A stretch of 64,000 bases of DNA from Procambarus clarkii (lineage: Eukaryota > Arthropoda > Malacostraca > Decapoda > Cambaridae). How positions within the stretch are numbered: position 1 is the stretch's first letter; each line of letters starts with the position of its first letter. This document shows positions 20,102 to 41,772 of the stretch, piece after piece. The stretch spans positions 17,603,942 to 17,667,941 of the forward strand of contig NC_091175.1 in the NCBI RefSeq assembly GCF_040958095.1, read 5' to 3'. The position numbers were made by a program, and so were the translations under genes. The notes below the pieces were generated by a model. The model had not been told where the DNA came from. It did no database searches and saw only the letters and a program-made list of their open reading frames with translations.

Positions 20102-21059
20102 GTACAGCTGAAACCTTCCATACAATACAGTACCAACTCGACCACACACTACAAAGTGAAGGGACGACGACGTTTCGGTCCGTCCTGGACCATTCTCAAG
20201 TCGATGAGAATGGTCCAGGACGACTTGAGAATGGTCCAAGACGGACCGTAACGTCGTCGTCCCTTCACTGTCTAGTGTCTGGTCTGTTTAACATACTTTA
20301 GCTAATATACTTCAGCCACGTTATTGTGACTCATCGCCTGCATGTTATTAGTTTTCTTTACCAACATTATTAGTATTCTCACTCTACAGTGATTTTGTTA
20401 TTTATGGACCTCTTGCCAGTCTTCGTTTGCTAAACTCGATATTTTATTTGTCTCAAAATAGCTTTACTTTATTATTAAATATCATTCACATACTATCAAT
20501 GCTTCCCTCTCCAGCATCCACACACCACATCTCAGTCTTTAACTCCCAGCATCCATCACAATTCAACCTTCATCTCCCAGCATCCATTGTCCAACCACTT
20601 GGGGTGGACGGTAGAGCGACGGTCTCGCTTCTTGCAGTTCGGCGTTCAATCCCCGACCGTCCACCAAGTGGTTGGGCACCATTCCTTCTCCTTTCCCCCC
20701 GTCCCATCCTAAATCCTTATTCTGACCCCTTCCCAGTGCTATATAGTCGTGATGACTTAGCACTCTCTCCTGATAATTCCCTTCCCTTCCCAGCCTCCAT
20801 CACAACTCAGCCTCCATCACAACTCAGCCTCCATCACAACTCAGCCCATCACCTTACCTTCACAAGCCTCACCATGTACATTACCTTCTGTCCTCTGGTC
20901 TCCTGTAGGCGCCGCAGCGAGGTGGTGCCCATGTCAGTGCGGCCAGAGTACCACAATGGCACTTTCCTCTTCGTGCACGACCTGGAGGGCCAGATTGGGC
21001 AAGGTGCCACCAATTACGTCTGGCTCAAGACTCTCCAACACTACAACGTCACGCCCTGA
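19212..21059 (+). CDS. beta-1,3-galactosyltransferase-like protein (GT31), two exons
   Basis: Predicted type II Golgi membrane glycosyltransferase of family GT31, which transfers galactose or N-acetylhexosamine from a UDP-sugar in beta-1,3 linkage. Exons 19212-20101 and 20909-21059 give 346 residues. Residues about 12-32 (VLIAAAITASAGAAITLLLV) form a signal anchor after a short basic N-terminus. Family motifs in order: REMIREMWG (R-IR-TWG type), VFIVGAV, LKCDVDAYVN (the DxD metal/UDP site, here DVD), YPPYCQGYAYIL and EDVYVTG. N-glycosylation sequons include NLT, NAT, NGT and a terminal NVT. The first ATG of the frame is used; an upstream GTG is not needed. The intron has donor CAG/GTACAG and acceptor CTGTAG, phase 2, codon AG/G. 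The exact acceptor sugar cannot be told. Confidence 0.87.
20131..20345. mobile_element. fold-back element, F family (intronic)
   Basis: Arms GACGACGACGTTTCGGTCCG and its inverse CGGACCGTAACGTCGTCGTC around CATTCTCAAGTCGATGAGAA; flanks ACCACACACTA and TCTAGTGTCTGGTCTG are also mirrored. The right flank has GCCACGTTATTGTGACTCAT, the outer end of the family. It sits in the GT31 intron. Confidence 0.8.
20583..20786 (+). mobile_element. tRNA-derived SINE, family 3 (intronic)
   Basis: Sense copy. The head GGACGGTAGAGCGACGGTCT pairs end-to-end with ACCGTCC; B box GTTCAATCCCC; body CACCAAGTGGTTGGGCACC, CCCATCCTAAATCCTTATTC, AGTGCTATATAGTCGTGATG and the 3' end CTCTCCTGATAATTCCC. Best full-length example of the family here. 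Confidence 0.85.
20909..21059 (+). CDS. GT31 gene, exon 2
   Basis: Starts after TCTCCTGTAG; encodes RRRSEVVPMSVRPEYHNGTF and on to LQHYNVTP and a TGA stop. The phase matches exon 1 and no stop intervenes. Confidence 0.83.
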
Positions 21060-21199
21060 CCTCCACAAGGGTCATTTATTAGCATTGGAAATTGTCCAGT
21101 TGAAAGTGTATTTTCAGTGTATGTTCAGCGAATTATGGAGTACACTTCCCCTTCTCCGACCCACCTACACACAGAGTGCGTGCACTCCACAGTTATGTT

Positions 21200-21205
21200 A
21201 ATAAA
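21200..21205 (+). terminator. polyadenylation signal of the GT31 gene
   Basis: AATAAA about 140 bp after the stop codon, in a plausible 3' UTR. Confidence 0.6.
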
Positions 21206-21227
21206 CCCTTTTTGATATGCCTGCTTT

Positions 21228-21395
21228 TCGATATATGAGGACCAAGAGGTGGGATATGAGGACCAAGAGCTGGGATATGAGGAGAAAGAGCTGGGATATG
21301 AGGACCAAGAGCTGGGATATGAGGAAGGAGGGAAGGAACGGCGCCCAACCACTTGGCCCAGTAGGGGATCGAACGCCGCCCCAACAAGGAGCAAT
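21228..21395 (-). mobile_element. SINE family 3 carrying a 21-bp array
   Basis: Right part (CGCCCAACCACTTGG, GGGGATCGAACGCCG) is the antisense SINE family 3 head. Where the SINE normally reads AGGACAAGGATTTGGGATGG, this copy has about four tandem units of GATATGAGGACCAAGAGCTG. The minisatellite therefore appears to have expanded from inside the SINE. Confidence 0.7.
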
Positions 21396-21442
21396 GTTAT
21401 CACTACCAATCAGTCCAGATGGTTGTAAACTCTAAGATTTGA

Positions 21443-21640
21443 GCATAGCATAATAGTCTACGTCGAAGGCTCTCAACTTGAGGGTCGAGTCCCAGGACAG
21501 GTCAGTTAAACTGATGGCCATCGTTTTCTTTCACCTTATGCCACTGTTCAACCTAGCAGTAAATTGGTACCCGGGAGTTAGGCAACTGTTGTAGGTTGCA
21601 TCCTGGGATGGGGTGGAGGGAGGAGGGTCAGTGGTAGGCC
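21443..21640 (+). mobile_element. SINE family 4 body with different tRNA head
   Basis: GGTCGAGTCCCAGGACAG (B-box region), TTCACCTTATGCCACTGTTC, AACCTAGCAG, AATTGGTACCCGGGAGTTAG and GGCAACTGTTGTAGGTTGCA. Ends in a G-run at 21648-21667. Confidence 0.7.
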
Positions 21641-21691
21641 TATGGGGTGTGGGGGGGGGGGGGGGGAGGAGGGACATGGATAAGGCTAAGT

Positions 21692-21785
21692 ACAGGCTTC
21701 GTTCCTTCACTTTCTAGGGTGTGGTCTGGTCAACATATTTCAGCCACGTTATTGTGACTCATCATCTGCAGTAACAGCTCATCAC
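21692..21785. mobile_element. F-family fold-back remnant
   Basis: Right-hand end only: TTCACTTTCTAGGGTGTGGT, CTGGTCAACATATTTCAGCC, ACGTTATTGTGACTCATCAT. Confidence 0.65.
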
Positions 21786-22316
21786 ATGTCCCCGAAAACG
21801 GAGGGGGAGGGGGGGGGGGAACGCCCCCCCCCCCCTCAAAAAAAAAAAAAATCCAGCCGATGGGTTGATGATAAGATAGATAAACTAATTGCTAATTATG
21901 AAAACATCAGCTGTGAGCAATTCTTAGAGATGATACTAGATAGACAATGACTATCTAGTGAAGATATATATAAAAAAACAAATTGTAAGGCTCATATTTT
22001 TAAGTGTTCAGAGTTTGATATTAGTTTGATGGAGTTTCGGGAGTGCAAGATGGCTTTGTAGCTAAATTAATAGAGAAGGTTCGGTTCCCAGGCCTATAAT
22101 TATGTGACTAAAACCTTTTCCACTACACCCACAGGACGGGTACAGCCTTGATATTATATGAACCACACTTGAAAAAGAACAAAAAATAGCCTCACTCACA
22201 AAAGTATTCAATATAATCAACCACCTGAGCCGAGAGACAATTATGAAGTTATAGAAGTCAAAATTTTGAAATCCAATTTTGGTTAGGATGGGTTAAATTA
22301 AGTTCGCTCAGGTTTA
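21786..22316. other. unassigned DNA with homopolymer runs
   Basis: Adjacent G-, C- and A-runs near 21800-21850, which could be assembly-prone. No exon recognised. Confidence 0.35.
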
Positions 22317-22333
22317 CTTATTTATTTATTTGT

Positions 22334-22384
<51 letters not shown>
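22317..22384. repeat. (TTTA)n microsatellite
   Basis: About 16 TTTA units with one TTTG variant. Confidence 0.95.
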
Positions 22385-23670
22385 CAAGAAGTTACATTGA
22401 ACTTAAGAACTTAAAGAATAATGACGTACTGTAAGCTGACGGAATTTTACTCAGGTCTTGAGACCATATTCAGCATATTAAGCAATGCTCAACTATTAAA
22501 GTATTTGATTTAATTGAACAAAATTTATTTAATTCTTCCTTTTGGAATAATGAAAACAGAATCGTAGGTGTAACTTTTTAATTTTTTTTTACAATGTGCA
22601 TTGATTTTTATGTATACGAGATATTCATCAGTGTATTAAATCGACGGATTTTACATACTTGTGGTTCATCAAATTTAAAATAGGAACGAAAGGTCACATA
22701 AAGCGTACAGGAAACTTGACATGTTATCGTACACTAAACAACAATGCATATTGCTGGGAATTAGAAAATGTTAAGTTCTAGAATTTTTCAAAATATTAAT
22801 TACATGTTGATAGATATATATATATGTATTGGAAACAATGTAAAGAACATGAACATTATATAAATGGTGTTTATGTATGTAAGTGATATATTTGATATAT
22901 CATGGACATTTGGGTGTTTTAATACTTAATAGAAAGTCTATTGTCCTTTGCTTCCCTCTTATGTTGGTATATCGATATGTGATATATAACACAGGTCTAT
23001 GTGTGTGTCTTTTTTTAATTTTGTGCATGTTATAGAACATTGCAAATGTTGCTAAACTCAAGCACTTCTTTGACTCAATGTTGATGACGTGGCATTGAAT
23101 TGGCGGTACTCGTGGATATTGGTCCGACTGGCTTATTGGATGGTGTGTATTTTTGTGCCAGGAGAGGCTAGGGACAAGGGTTCGATCCCATTATATAGCC
23201 TCAGTATATTCTCATCTGTGTGTCAGTTGCTGGGTCCAGTTCTCGCGTTGATGCCTTCGTGGACACCAGGATCAGAGAGGATTCACAGAACACTTGCGCG
23301 TCCGCTTACGACATCTCTTCCTCTTACCTCCATCATGGCGACTTGTTTGTATTCACAAAAGGGTTTACGAGCTCCGAAGCGCTACGAGGCCGTTCGCAAC
23401 TTGCCATTACTGTTACACACTGTGTGATCAATTATATATCCCCACTTAAAGTGTAAGCTAAATGTTTTTCAATTTGTGTAAATTGTGAGAGTTCGTGTAA
23501 GTTGTTACAAATGAATCCGGATTCTGACTATGAATCCTAGCCCAGATGTTTGTTGACATGGGGTCGGTTCTTGGGTGTAGAGAGGAAGGTTCATCCCAGC
23601 GTTGGATTAGACAGACGTTGACATGTGTCATTAACCAGGTACTGGGAGAGAAGTCAATCCCAACTTAGGA
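22385..23670. other. AT-rich 3' flank of the MAM-like gene
   Basis: Downstream (lower-coordinate) side of the minus-strand gene, expected to include its 3' UTR. At 23325-23420 there is a fragment of the palindromic P family (GAGCTCCGAAGCGCTACGAG). No clear polyadenylation signal could be assigned. Confidence 0.4.
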
Positions 23671-35624
<11,954 letters not shown>

Positions 35625-35630
35625 GTTTGT

Positions 35631-35667
35631 ACTGAGCATTTGGCCTCACTGCTCGACGGCTTTTATA
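35631..35667 (-). promoter_or_regulatory. TATA box and TCAGT initiator of the MAM-like gene
   Basis: On the minus strand TATAAAAG spans 35667-35660 and TCAGT spans 35635-35631, about 30 bp apart, then ATG at 35624. TCAGT is the usual arthropod initiator. This would give a very short leader of about 9 bases, so a slightly more upstream start is possible. Confidence 0.55.
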
Positions 35668-36054
35668 CCTAGGGCTTTTATCGCCAGGCGTTCGATAGAC
35701 CGAGTGATGAGACCGTGTCTGTGTCGGGGTAGTGGAGCCCGTTCGCTCGATTTGCCATTCCGTATTAAATGCTACTGTTTTCCCTCAACTTAAATGTGAA
35801 AAAAATGACTCAGTTTTGCCTAAACTGAAACATACGGATTCAAGCAACCTATCTACGGCCGATGTATAGAAACCGTCACTATTATGGTGCTTTAATTTTT
35901 AGTAATACGGCCCATTTTTAACGGATTAGTCGGCTCCACAAAAACCGTTGGTCGTTATGTCTTGAATAGAGAGGATTTAAATTATTTTCTGAAGTATTTT
36001 TGAAGCTTAAACTCATTGGGAAGGGTCATGAAATCCTGAGCAAATAGGGCAGGT
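35668..36054. other. unassigned upstream DNA
   Basis: 5' flank of the MAM-like gene. A second TTTTATCG stretch lies at 35676. No further element recognised. Confidence 0.35.
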
Positions 36055-36120
36055 GCTTGTGTTAGTCTATTTGTGCCTACAGGATTGAGCGCTTGGTCCC
36101 CGCCTTGCCAACCATCAGTT
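36055..36120 (-). mobile_element. LINE-type 3' tail fragment (antisense)
   Basis: TATTTGTGCCTACAGGATTG, AGCGCTTGGTCCCCGCCTTG; diverged. Confidence 0.5.
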
Positions 36121-36179
36121 ATCTACAGTAATTACTTCTGACCTATTTTCTCTATCAAAGCTACCACGCACACACAAAA

Positions 36180-36210
36180 ACGTAAACACACACACACACA
36201 CACACACACA
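36180..36210. repeat. short (AC)n tract
   Basis: ACACAC run between two LINE-type tails. Confidence 0.85.
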
Positions 36211-36214
36211 AATG

Positions 36215-36345
36215 TAAATATGATAGAGCCCAGTAGGCTCAGGAACCTGTACATCAGATGATTGAAAGTTGAGAGGCGGGACCAAAGAGCCAGAGCTCAA
36301 CCCCTGCAAGCACAACTAGGTAAACACACACACACACACACACAC
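36215..36345 (+). mobile_element. LINE-type 3' tail, subtype A
   Basis: GATAGAGCCCAGTAGGCTCA, GTTGAGAGGCGGGACCAAAG, AGCCAGAGCTCAACCCC and CAACTAGGTAAACAC then (AC)n. Confidence 0.75.
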
Positions 36346-36495
36346 TGAGGTAGACGGTTGGAACAAGTTAAGTGAGAAGGTGGTGGAGGCCAAAACCGTC
36401 AGTAATTTCAAAGCGTTATATAACAGAGTACTGGGAAGACGGGACACCACGAGCGTAGCGCTCATCCTGTAACTACGCACAAACACACACACACA
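36346..36495 (+). mobile_element. LINE 3' fragment, same family as 58.3-62.5 kb
   Basis: Translated stretch GWNKLSEKVVEAKTVSNFKA followed by LYNRVLGRRDTTSVALIL and a stop; nucleotide phrase GAAGGTGGTGGAGGCCAAAA. Ends with a TGTAACTAC-type tail and (AC)n. Confidence 0.75.
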
Positions 36496-36840
36496 CGAGA
36501 GTACCTGCGTATACCTGTGATTATATAAGCAATATCATAGTTACGTCTACATATAGTTACGTCTACACTCGAGATAATTATCAATAATGATAAGAGATTA
36601 GCTCCTTCATTATCTCACATAGTTTCATAACTTAAAATCCCCCTCAATACAAGCATTTTTTCCTATGCAATTAAACATACCTTACTAAGTTTGAGTGTGT
36701 ATAAATGAGTGCTGCCTCATATGTGCCAATTTTGGCCTTTTGCAGTTAATTTATCTAGCCACTGAGTACCTTAAGTTCAATGGTGGTGGAGGGATATTGT
36801 GACTCTAATAGTGCTCTGCAGTCCTTAAATTAGCTTGTAA
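36496..36840. other. unassigned AT-rich DNA
   Basis: Nothing recognised apart from a duplicated ATAGTTACGTCTACA word at 36536-36566. Confidence 0.35.
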
Positions 36841-37745
36841 TATTAAATGGAATGTAATTTTTGCCAATGATAATAACTATTGCATAAAATTTGTGTGGAT
36901 CCTATCCCAGGTTGGAGTTGGAAAACATTACTTTGTAGATCGATTGGCCAATGAGGCTTGCAGGAAAGAAAATATTGATTATGTTGTCTATACAGTATAC
37001 CTAGGTCATAAAAGTAGTTGTGTGTACGTCTGGTACCATACTACTTGTGTAAAGGAGGAATGAATATGTTTATCTCTCAGAATGTTTGGTAATATGTTTA
37101 TTGTTTGTGATGTGTGTACAATTATTAATGTATGTATGTATGTATGTATGTAATGTATGTATGTAATGTATGTACAATTATTAATGTAATACATATTATT
37201 AGTATGTATTAATATGATGTACTGAACGGGGTGAGAATAGCTTGAGCTACCTCATCCCTTTGTGTGTATTTTACCTCAATAAACTTATTTCAATTTCAAT
37301 TGATTATGAATTTGGATTATCTAATGCAATTATTAGAAACATACAAATTAAAAAAATTAATTCAGATTTAGAAGAACTAAGAAATGCCCAGAGACCTGAA
37401 AGCTGCACTGTTAAAAGGTATGACAACTTTTGTAATAATAGGTATTTGTATGGCCAGTACAGTAACCGGACCAGGCAATATGATGTAGTCATTGCGCGAG
37501 TTCGCCTTGGCTATAGACGCATCTGGCAGGTTAGTGAGGCTGAGCCACTACCAGAATATTCAGATTGCAAACTCTGTGGCAAACCTTTAATGCATTCACT
37601 AAAACATTATAGTGTTGAATGTGAAACTGTAAAAGATTTTAGATCTCCTGGCCTATTGTACCGCCAACTGTGTAACTATTTCATTGAATCTGGTGGACTG
37701 GACGACATCCTAACAATTTATCCAAAATTTGCTTGTCCATTTTAA
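36841..37745 (+). mobile_element. LINE fragment with RNase H and C-terminal zinc-knuckle region, interrupted
   Basis: Left piece (36880-36985) reads IKFVWIPSQVGVGKHYFVDR and LANEACRKEN, the C-terminal half of an RNase H domain (WIPSHVG and LAxxA). The right piece (37301-37744) continues IDYEFGLSNAIIRN to RVRLGYRRIWQVSEAEPLPE, YSDCKLCGKPLMHSLKHYSV, EC and GGLDDILTIYPKFACPF with a stop. This is the layout of RNase H-bearing LINEs such as the I group. A separate LINE 3' fragment sits inside (36986-37300). Confidence 0.78.
36986..37300 (+). mobile_element. LINE 3'-UTR copy inserted in a LINE, with target duplication
   Basis: Begins TTGTCTATACAGTATACCTA and ends CCTCAATAAACTTATTTCAA plus a TTTCAA tail. 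The word ATTGATTATG occurs directly before and directly after it, as a target-site duplication. The same 3' UTR occurs in place behind an ORF end at 42950-43190. Confidence 0.82.
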
Positions 37746-38282
37746 AGAATGAAGAACAATTTCATTTATAATATTTTTAAGCTGCATCTCTTATGAGCCC
37801 ATCCCTGTCATTGTGTGGCAGTGCACAATAGAAAGTGGATTTTACATATTCATACATTAAACATTGATTGTAACCATGATATATATGTGCTTCAGCCTAC
37901 AGTTTAGACTTATTGTCTTGTGTATGACCCTCTGTCCTATGTGACAGTGAATACCAGTATTATCCTCACTCCAATAAGACTTAATTTAAATCCTCAAATT
38001 AGGCAAAATTGTAATTAAATGTTGTCAATGAAGGTGGTAATAATAAATAATTTGCAGTTAACTTTATTCCTATATTTTTAAATATTGCTCGTGTGTTCGT
38101 GGAATCAAATAATCCACGTTAATACAGACGAATCTGTTGACGTTCGTAGCGTTGCCACACTAATCATACATTGACCTCAAAAAAGTTTTACAAATTTACG
38201 TCGGTACGAGGCTCTTCAACGATGGAGGGAGATAACACAGTTAGTACGCTCACCAGGAAGCAGATCCCTTCAGTGAGTTTGT
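37746..38282. other. 3' flank of LINE and unassigned DNA
   Basis: AT-rich and may include the 3' UTR of the host LINE; no further feature. Confidence 0.35.
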
Positions 38283-38405
38283 GGAGAGGGTACAAGTGGT
38301 TGGGCACCATTCCTTTCCCCCGTCCCATTCCAAATCCTTATCCTCACGTCCCTTCCAAAGTGCTATATAGTCGTAATGGCTTGACGCTTTCTCCTGATAA
38401 TTATT
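38283..38405 (+). mobile_element. SINE family 3, head missing
   Basis: GGGTACAAGTGGTTGGGCAC, CCCATTCCAAATCCTTATCC, AAGTGCTATATAGTCGTAAT and GCTTTCTCCTGATAATT. Confidence 0.8.
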
Positions 38406-38930
38406 TAATATTTGTGCCTGTAGAATCGAGTTATTATAGCTCTTCGACCCCGCCTTTCTAATCGATATATTTTCCTTTTATTACCTTAATTTTTCCTATA
38501 TTAGCTTACTTCCCAGTGGTTCTAGCTACGGGCCTTATTGCCATGGGCATAGTTCAACATCTCCCTAATTGACGAATCCGTTAATTACGTTGTGTAAAAA
38601 TCTGACAACGTCAATCGGTCTTCACCCTGGTTCGTTGGTGAATCAGCTCGTTGACTCAGTTATGTTGATACAGGCCTGTCTTCAAGGCCTGGACCTATTA
38701 AGCGCCTAAGTGTTCTCATACGACACCTGTGCATCTTTCCTCATGGTGGCTTAGTTTGCATTTGTGAAACAATTTGTGAACTCCGAAGCGCAACAAGGTT
38801 GTGAAGTTTCAAAACTCGGAAACTGTGTAATAAATACAGACTAGGCGTAATTGTACGCTATTCTACGTAATCCACACTAATGGCGCCTATGCGTTGGCAT
38901 TTCGTCGGGGCAGGCGGGAACAGGCGCTGT
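38406..38930. other. mixed degenerate repeats
   Basis: 38406-38460 weakly matches an antisense LINE tail (TGTAGAATCGAG). 38740-38845 is a fragment of the palindromic P family (TTTGTGAACTCCGAAGCGCA). Remainder unassigned. Confidence 0.4.
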
Positions 38931-39165
38931 CAGCGCAGGCGGGAACAGGCGCCGTCAACGTAGGCGGGAACAGGCGCCGTCAACGCAAGCGGGAACGGCT
39001 CCGTCAGCGTAGGCGGGAACGGCTCCGTCAGCGTAGGCGGGAACAGGCGCCGTCAGCGTAGGCGGGAACAGGCGCCGTCAGCGCAGGCGGGAACAGGCGC
39101 CGTCAGCGTAGGCGGGAACAGCTAGGCGCCGTCAGCGTAGGCGGGAACAGGCGCCGTCAGCAACA
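38931..39165. repeat. 25-bp GC-rich minisatellite, about 9 units
   Basis: Unit GTAGGCGGGAACAGGCGCCG plus TCAGC; some units are shortened to GGGAACGGCTCCGTCAGC. Contains several CGs per unit. Confidence 0.95.
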
Positions 39166-39358
39166 AGCTGTATCAGCGTCTGGTGGGAAGCATCGTGTCC
39201 TTTCTCCCATGGACGTGTTTACAGCCGAGGCAGCGAACTGGAACAGATTTAATGCTCCCAAAGATTACGTCAACGGACTCAAAAAACACGAATTATGTTT
39301 AAACCAAAACTCGCCGACAACACAACATCAGTTGGTCAGGATTCATTAGACATTTACG

Positions 39359-39582
39359 CATTCATTTACGAAACCTGTTCATCTTTCCACACTCACGGCG
39401 ACTGTGTTTACATTTTATTAAACAGTTTGTGAACTCCGAAGCACTACGAGGTTTTTATAAAAACCTCGTAGTACTTCGAAAAAACTTCACAACCTTGGGT
39501 TGTGAAGTTCCCAAGCTTATAAACTGTTTAATAGATGTAAACAAAGCCACCATGATCAAAGACAGATGTAAATGTTTCGCAA
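39359..39582. mobile_element. palindromic element, P family
   Basis: Left arm ACTGTGTTTACATTTTATTA, AACAGTTTGTGAACTCCGAA, GCACTACGAGGTTTTTATAA. Right arm CCTCGTAGTACTTCG, ATAAACTGTTTAATAGATGT, AAACAAAGCCACCATG. Near-complete inverted repeat; no ORF. Confidence 0.75.
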
Positions 39583-39593
39583 GTGGTTACGCT

Positions 39594-39714
39594 ACGTCAG
39601 GCTGCGAGCAGCCGCGTCCAACAGCCTGGTTGATCAGTCAAGCAACCAGGAGGCGTGGTCGACGACCGGGCCGCGGGGACGCTAAGCCCCGGAAGCACCT
39701 CAAGGTAACCTCAA
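39594..39714 (+). mobile_element. SINE family 1-related 3' part
   Basis: TGCGAGCAGCCGCGTCCAAC, GACCGGGCCGCGGGGACGCT and AGCACCTCAAGGTAACCTCA. Confidence 0.7.
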
Positions 39715-39896
39715 GATTGATTGATTGATGAAGATTAAGCCACCCAAGAGGTGGCACGGGCATGAATAGCCCGTAAGTGGTGGCCCTTTTGAGCCATTAC
39801 CAGTATCAAAAGATGATACTGGAGATCTGTGGAGGCGCAACTGCACCCTGCGTGACGGGAGATGTCTCCCGGACCAAGTGGTGACCAAATGGTGGT
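39715..39896 (+). mobile_element. 180-bp dispersed retroelement fragment, second copy
   Basis: Starts GATTGATTGATTGATGAAGA and matches 32959-33143 almost base for base through GACCAAGTGGTGACCAAATG. Joined to the SINE piece on its left. Confidence 0.8.
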
Positions 39897-40492
39897 AACC
39901 TCAAGGTAAGGTAAGGTACTAAAATGCTTGACAAATCATGTACCACAGAAACGAACAATGACCTCGACAGATATCTGAGATAAAACAAAAAAACCTATTG
40001 AAGATAAAAATAAATAAAAAAAAAGAGGAAAGATACAGTACATGAAAACATTACAAAATAGCATACCATATAAGAGGATGATAATCAGTCATGCCCCTTA
40101 AGTTTTGGCGGGAAGACTCATGTAAATACCCGTTCCGTTACAGATGTGTGAGCAGAGACTTTGTGCCTGGAAGATTTGCTCAAGAGCTTCCAGGCAGGGG
40201 TTAAGAAGTGTTTGTGAGAAGCAAGGATGTTATTAGTGAATAAGAGTTGATTACCTGAGCGGGCCACAGCTCTTAGTGGCCTCGACGGGGACAGGAAGCC
40301 TTGAGGGCCACCATCTCAAAAGACATGTCAAAAGTCCATCCTCCCTCCCCTCCCCACCCCATTCGATCTATGCGAAAAATAAACAAAAACATTGGTTTAT
40401 GGAAGGCAGCTTAGCATACAACATATAAAAGCTCTCCAATGTTCTTACACAAAAGATAGCTCATGTCATCAATTATAATAAAAGAACGCAAT

Positions 40493-40497
<5 letters not shown>
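39897..40497. other. unassigned DNA
   Basis: 40255-40330 contains the dispersed phrase TTAGTGGCCTCGACGGGGAC seen also near 12600 and 50546. No gene recognised. Confidence 0.4.

Positions 40498-40576
<79 letters not shown>
40498..40576. repeat. (TA)n microsatellite
   Basis: About 39 TA units, forming the left border of the LINE fragment. Confidence 0.97.
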
Positions 40577-40581
<5 letters not shown>

Positions 40582-41425
40582 CCAAGTTGCTGCAGAGTGC
40601 CTGGGTGCTGCAACAACGCAACACGACATTGCTCGCCTCACAGCAGTAGCAGCACCACATGCAGGGGATTTCCTGTTAGCAACCCCAATGTCGGCAACTG
40701 GCACGCGTCTCACACCACACGCCCTCCGAATTGCTGTGGCCCTCCGCCTTGCTGCCCCAATCCACACCAGATATAGGTGTATTTGCGGCGAGGTGGTGGC
40801 TGACAGGTACGGTCACTGTGGCCTACTCTGCCAAAGCACAGGGGGATGGCACTCGAGGCACAGTGAAGTTAACGACATCATCAAGAGGAGCCTCACCACA
40901 GCTGGATGCCCAGCTGAAAGAGAGCCCCGTTACCTAACGCCCCGTAACTCTGATGCTCTTATTGGTCGCCCGGATGGTATCACAGTGAACCCCTGGAAGA
41001 ATGGCAAGCAGTTGGTATGGGACTACACGTGCGTATCAACCCTGGCTAACACCTACATTAACCTCAGTGTTGCACAACCAGGTGGCGCTGCCACCCACAG
41101 GGAAGCAGCCAAATCCCGTAAGTATAGAGAACTGGATCACCACTACAATTTTGTCCCCATTGCTTCTGAGACGCTCGGCGCCTGGGGTAAAAGTGCTACC
41201 AGTTTTTTGAAGGAACTGGGTTCTAGGCTCATTGAAACAACAAGGGACCCGAGAGCTGCAAGCTTTCTTTTCCAGCGCCTCAGTGTGGCGATACAGAGGG
41301 GAAATGCGCACTGCATCCAGGGTTCCTTCCCGCCATCTGAGGAGCTGGAGGAACTCGACAACCTATGACAACCATCTTTGTAACCCATATGTAACTCCTT
41401 TTTTGTAACAAACTTCAAATAAAGT
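40577..41425 (+). mobile_element. 5'-truncated LINE, C-terminal restriction-like endonuclease region
   Basis: Open frame to 41368 encoding LTPHALRIAVALRLAAPIHT, a CCHC-like CICG...HCGLLC...RH, then ALIGRPDGITVNPWKNGKQL and VWDYTC, a PD...D pattern of restriction-like endonucleases of RLE-type LINEs. Later DPRAASFLFQRLSVAIQRGN. A stop at 41366 and AATAAA at 41419 mark the 3' end. About 260 residues kept; the reverse transcriptase is absent. Confidence 0.72.
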
Positions 41426-41444
41426 AAATATATGTGTACATACA

Positions 41445-41580
41445 AAAGAATGGGGGTGGTAGGAGAAGATAATATTAGTGTTCAGTGAGAAACCACAAGG
41501 TCTCCTCTGAATACTTTTTATTTTCTTCTCCGAGGCTATGGGTCCCCACATTGGCACCAGAGGTGGTACCCTCACAAATT
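41445..41580 (+). mobile_element. dispersed repeat with A-tail
   Basis: GAATGGGGGTGGTAGGAGAA, TCCGAGGCTATGGGTCCCCA, TTGGCACCAGAGGTGGT; related to 25986-26140. Followed by A31, consistent with retroposition. Confidence 0.65.
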
Positions 41581-41701
<121 letters not shown>

Positions 41702-41772
41702 AGTTGAGGAAAAGCTGGAAAAATGCTGTTGTAATGCTTTTAAAGAAAGTCCTTTTCAAAAAGAAGTTTGCA

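Noticed and set aside
35625-35639. ATG at 35639 as the start of the MAM-like protein
   Set aside because: It lies before the putative TCAGT initiator and would add five residues in front of a complete signal peptide.
36841-37745. RNase H-like and zinc-knuckle protein as a host gene
   Set aside because: Order of RNase H and CCHC-type tail, the 3' UTR and the repeat copies show a LINE remnant.
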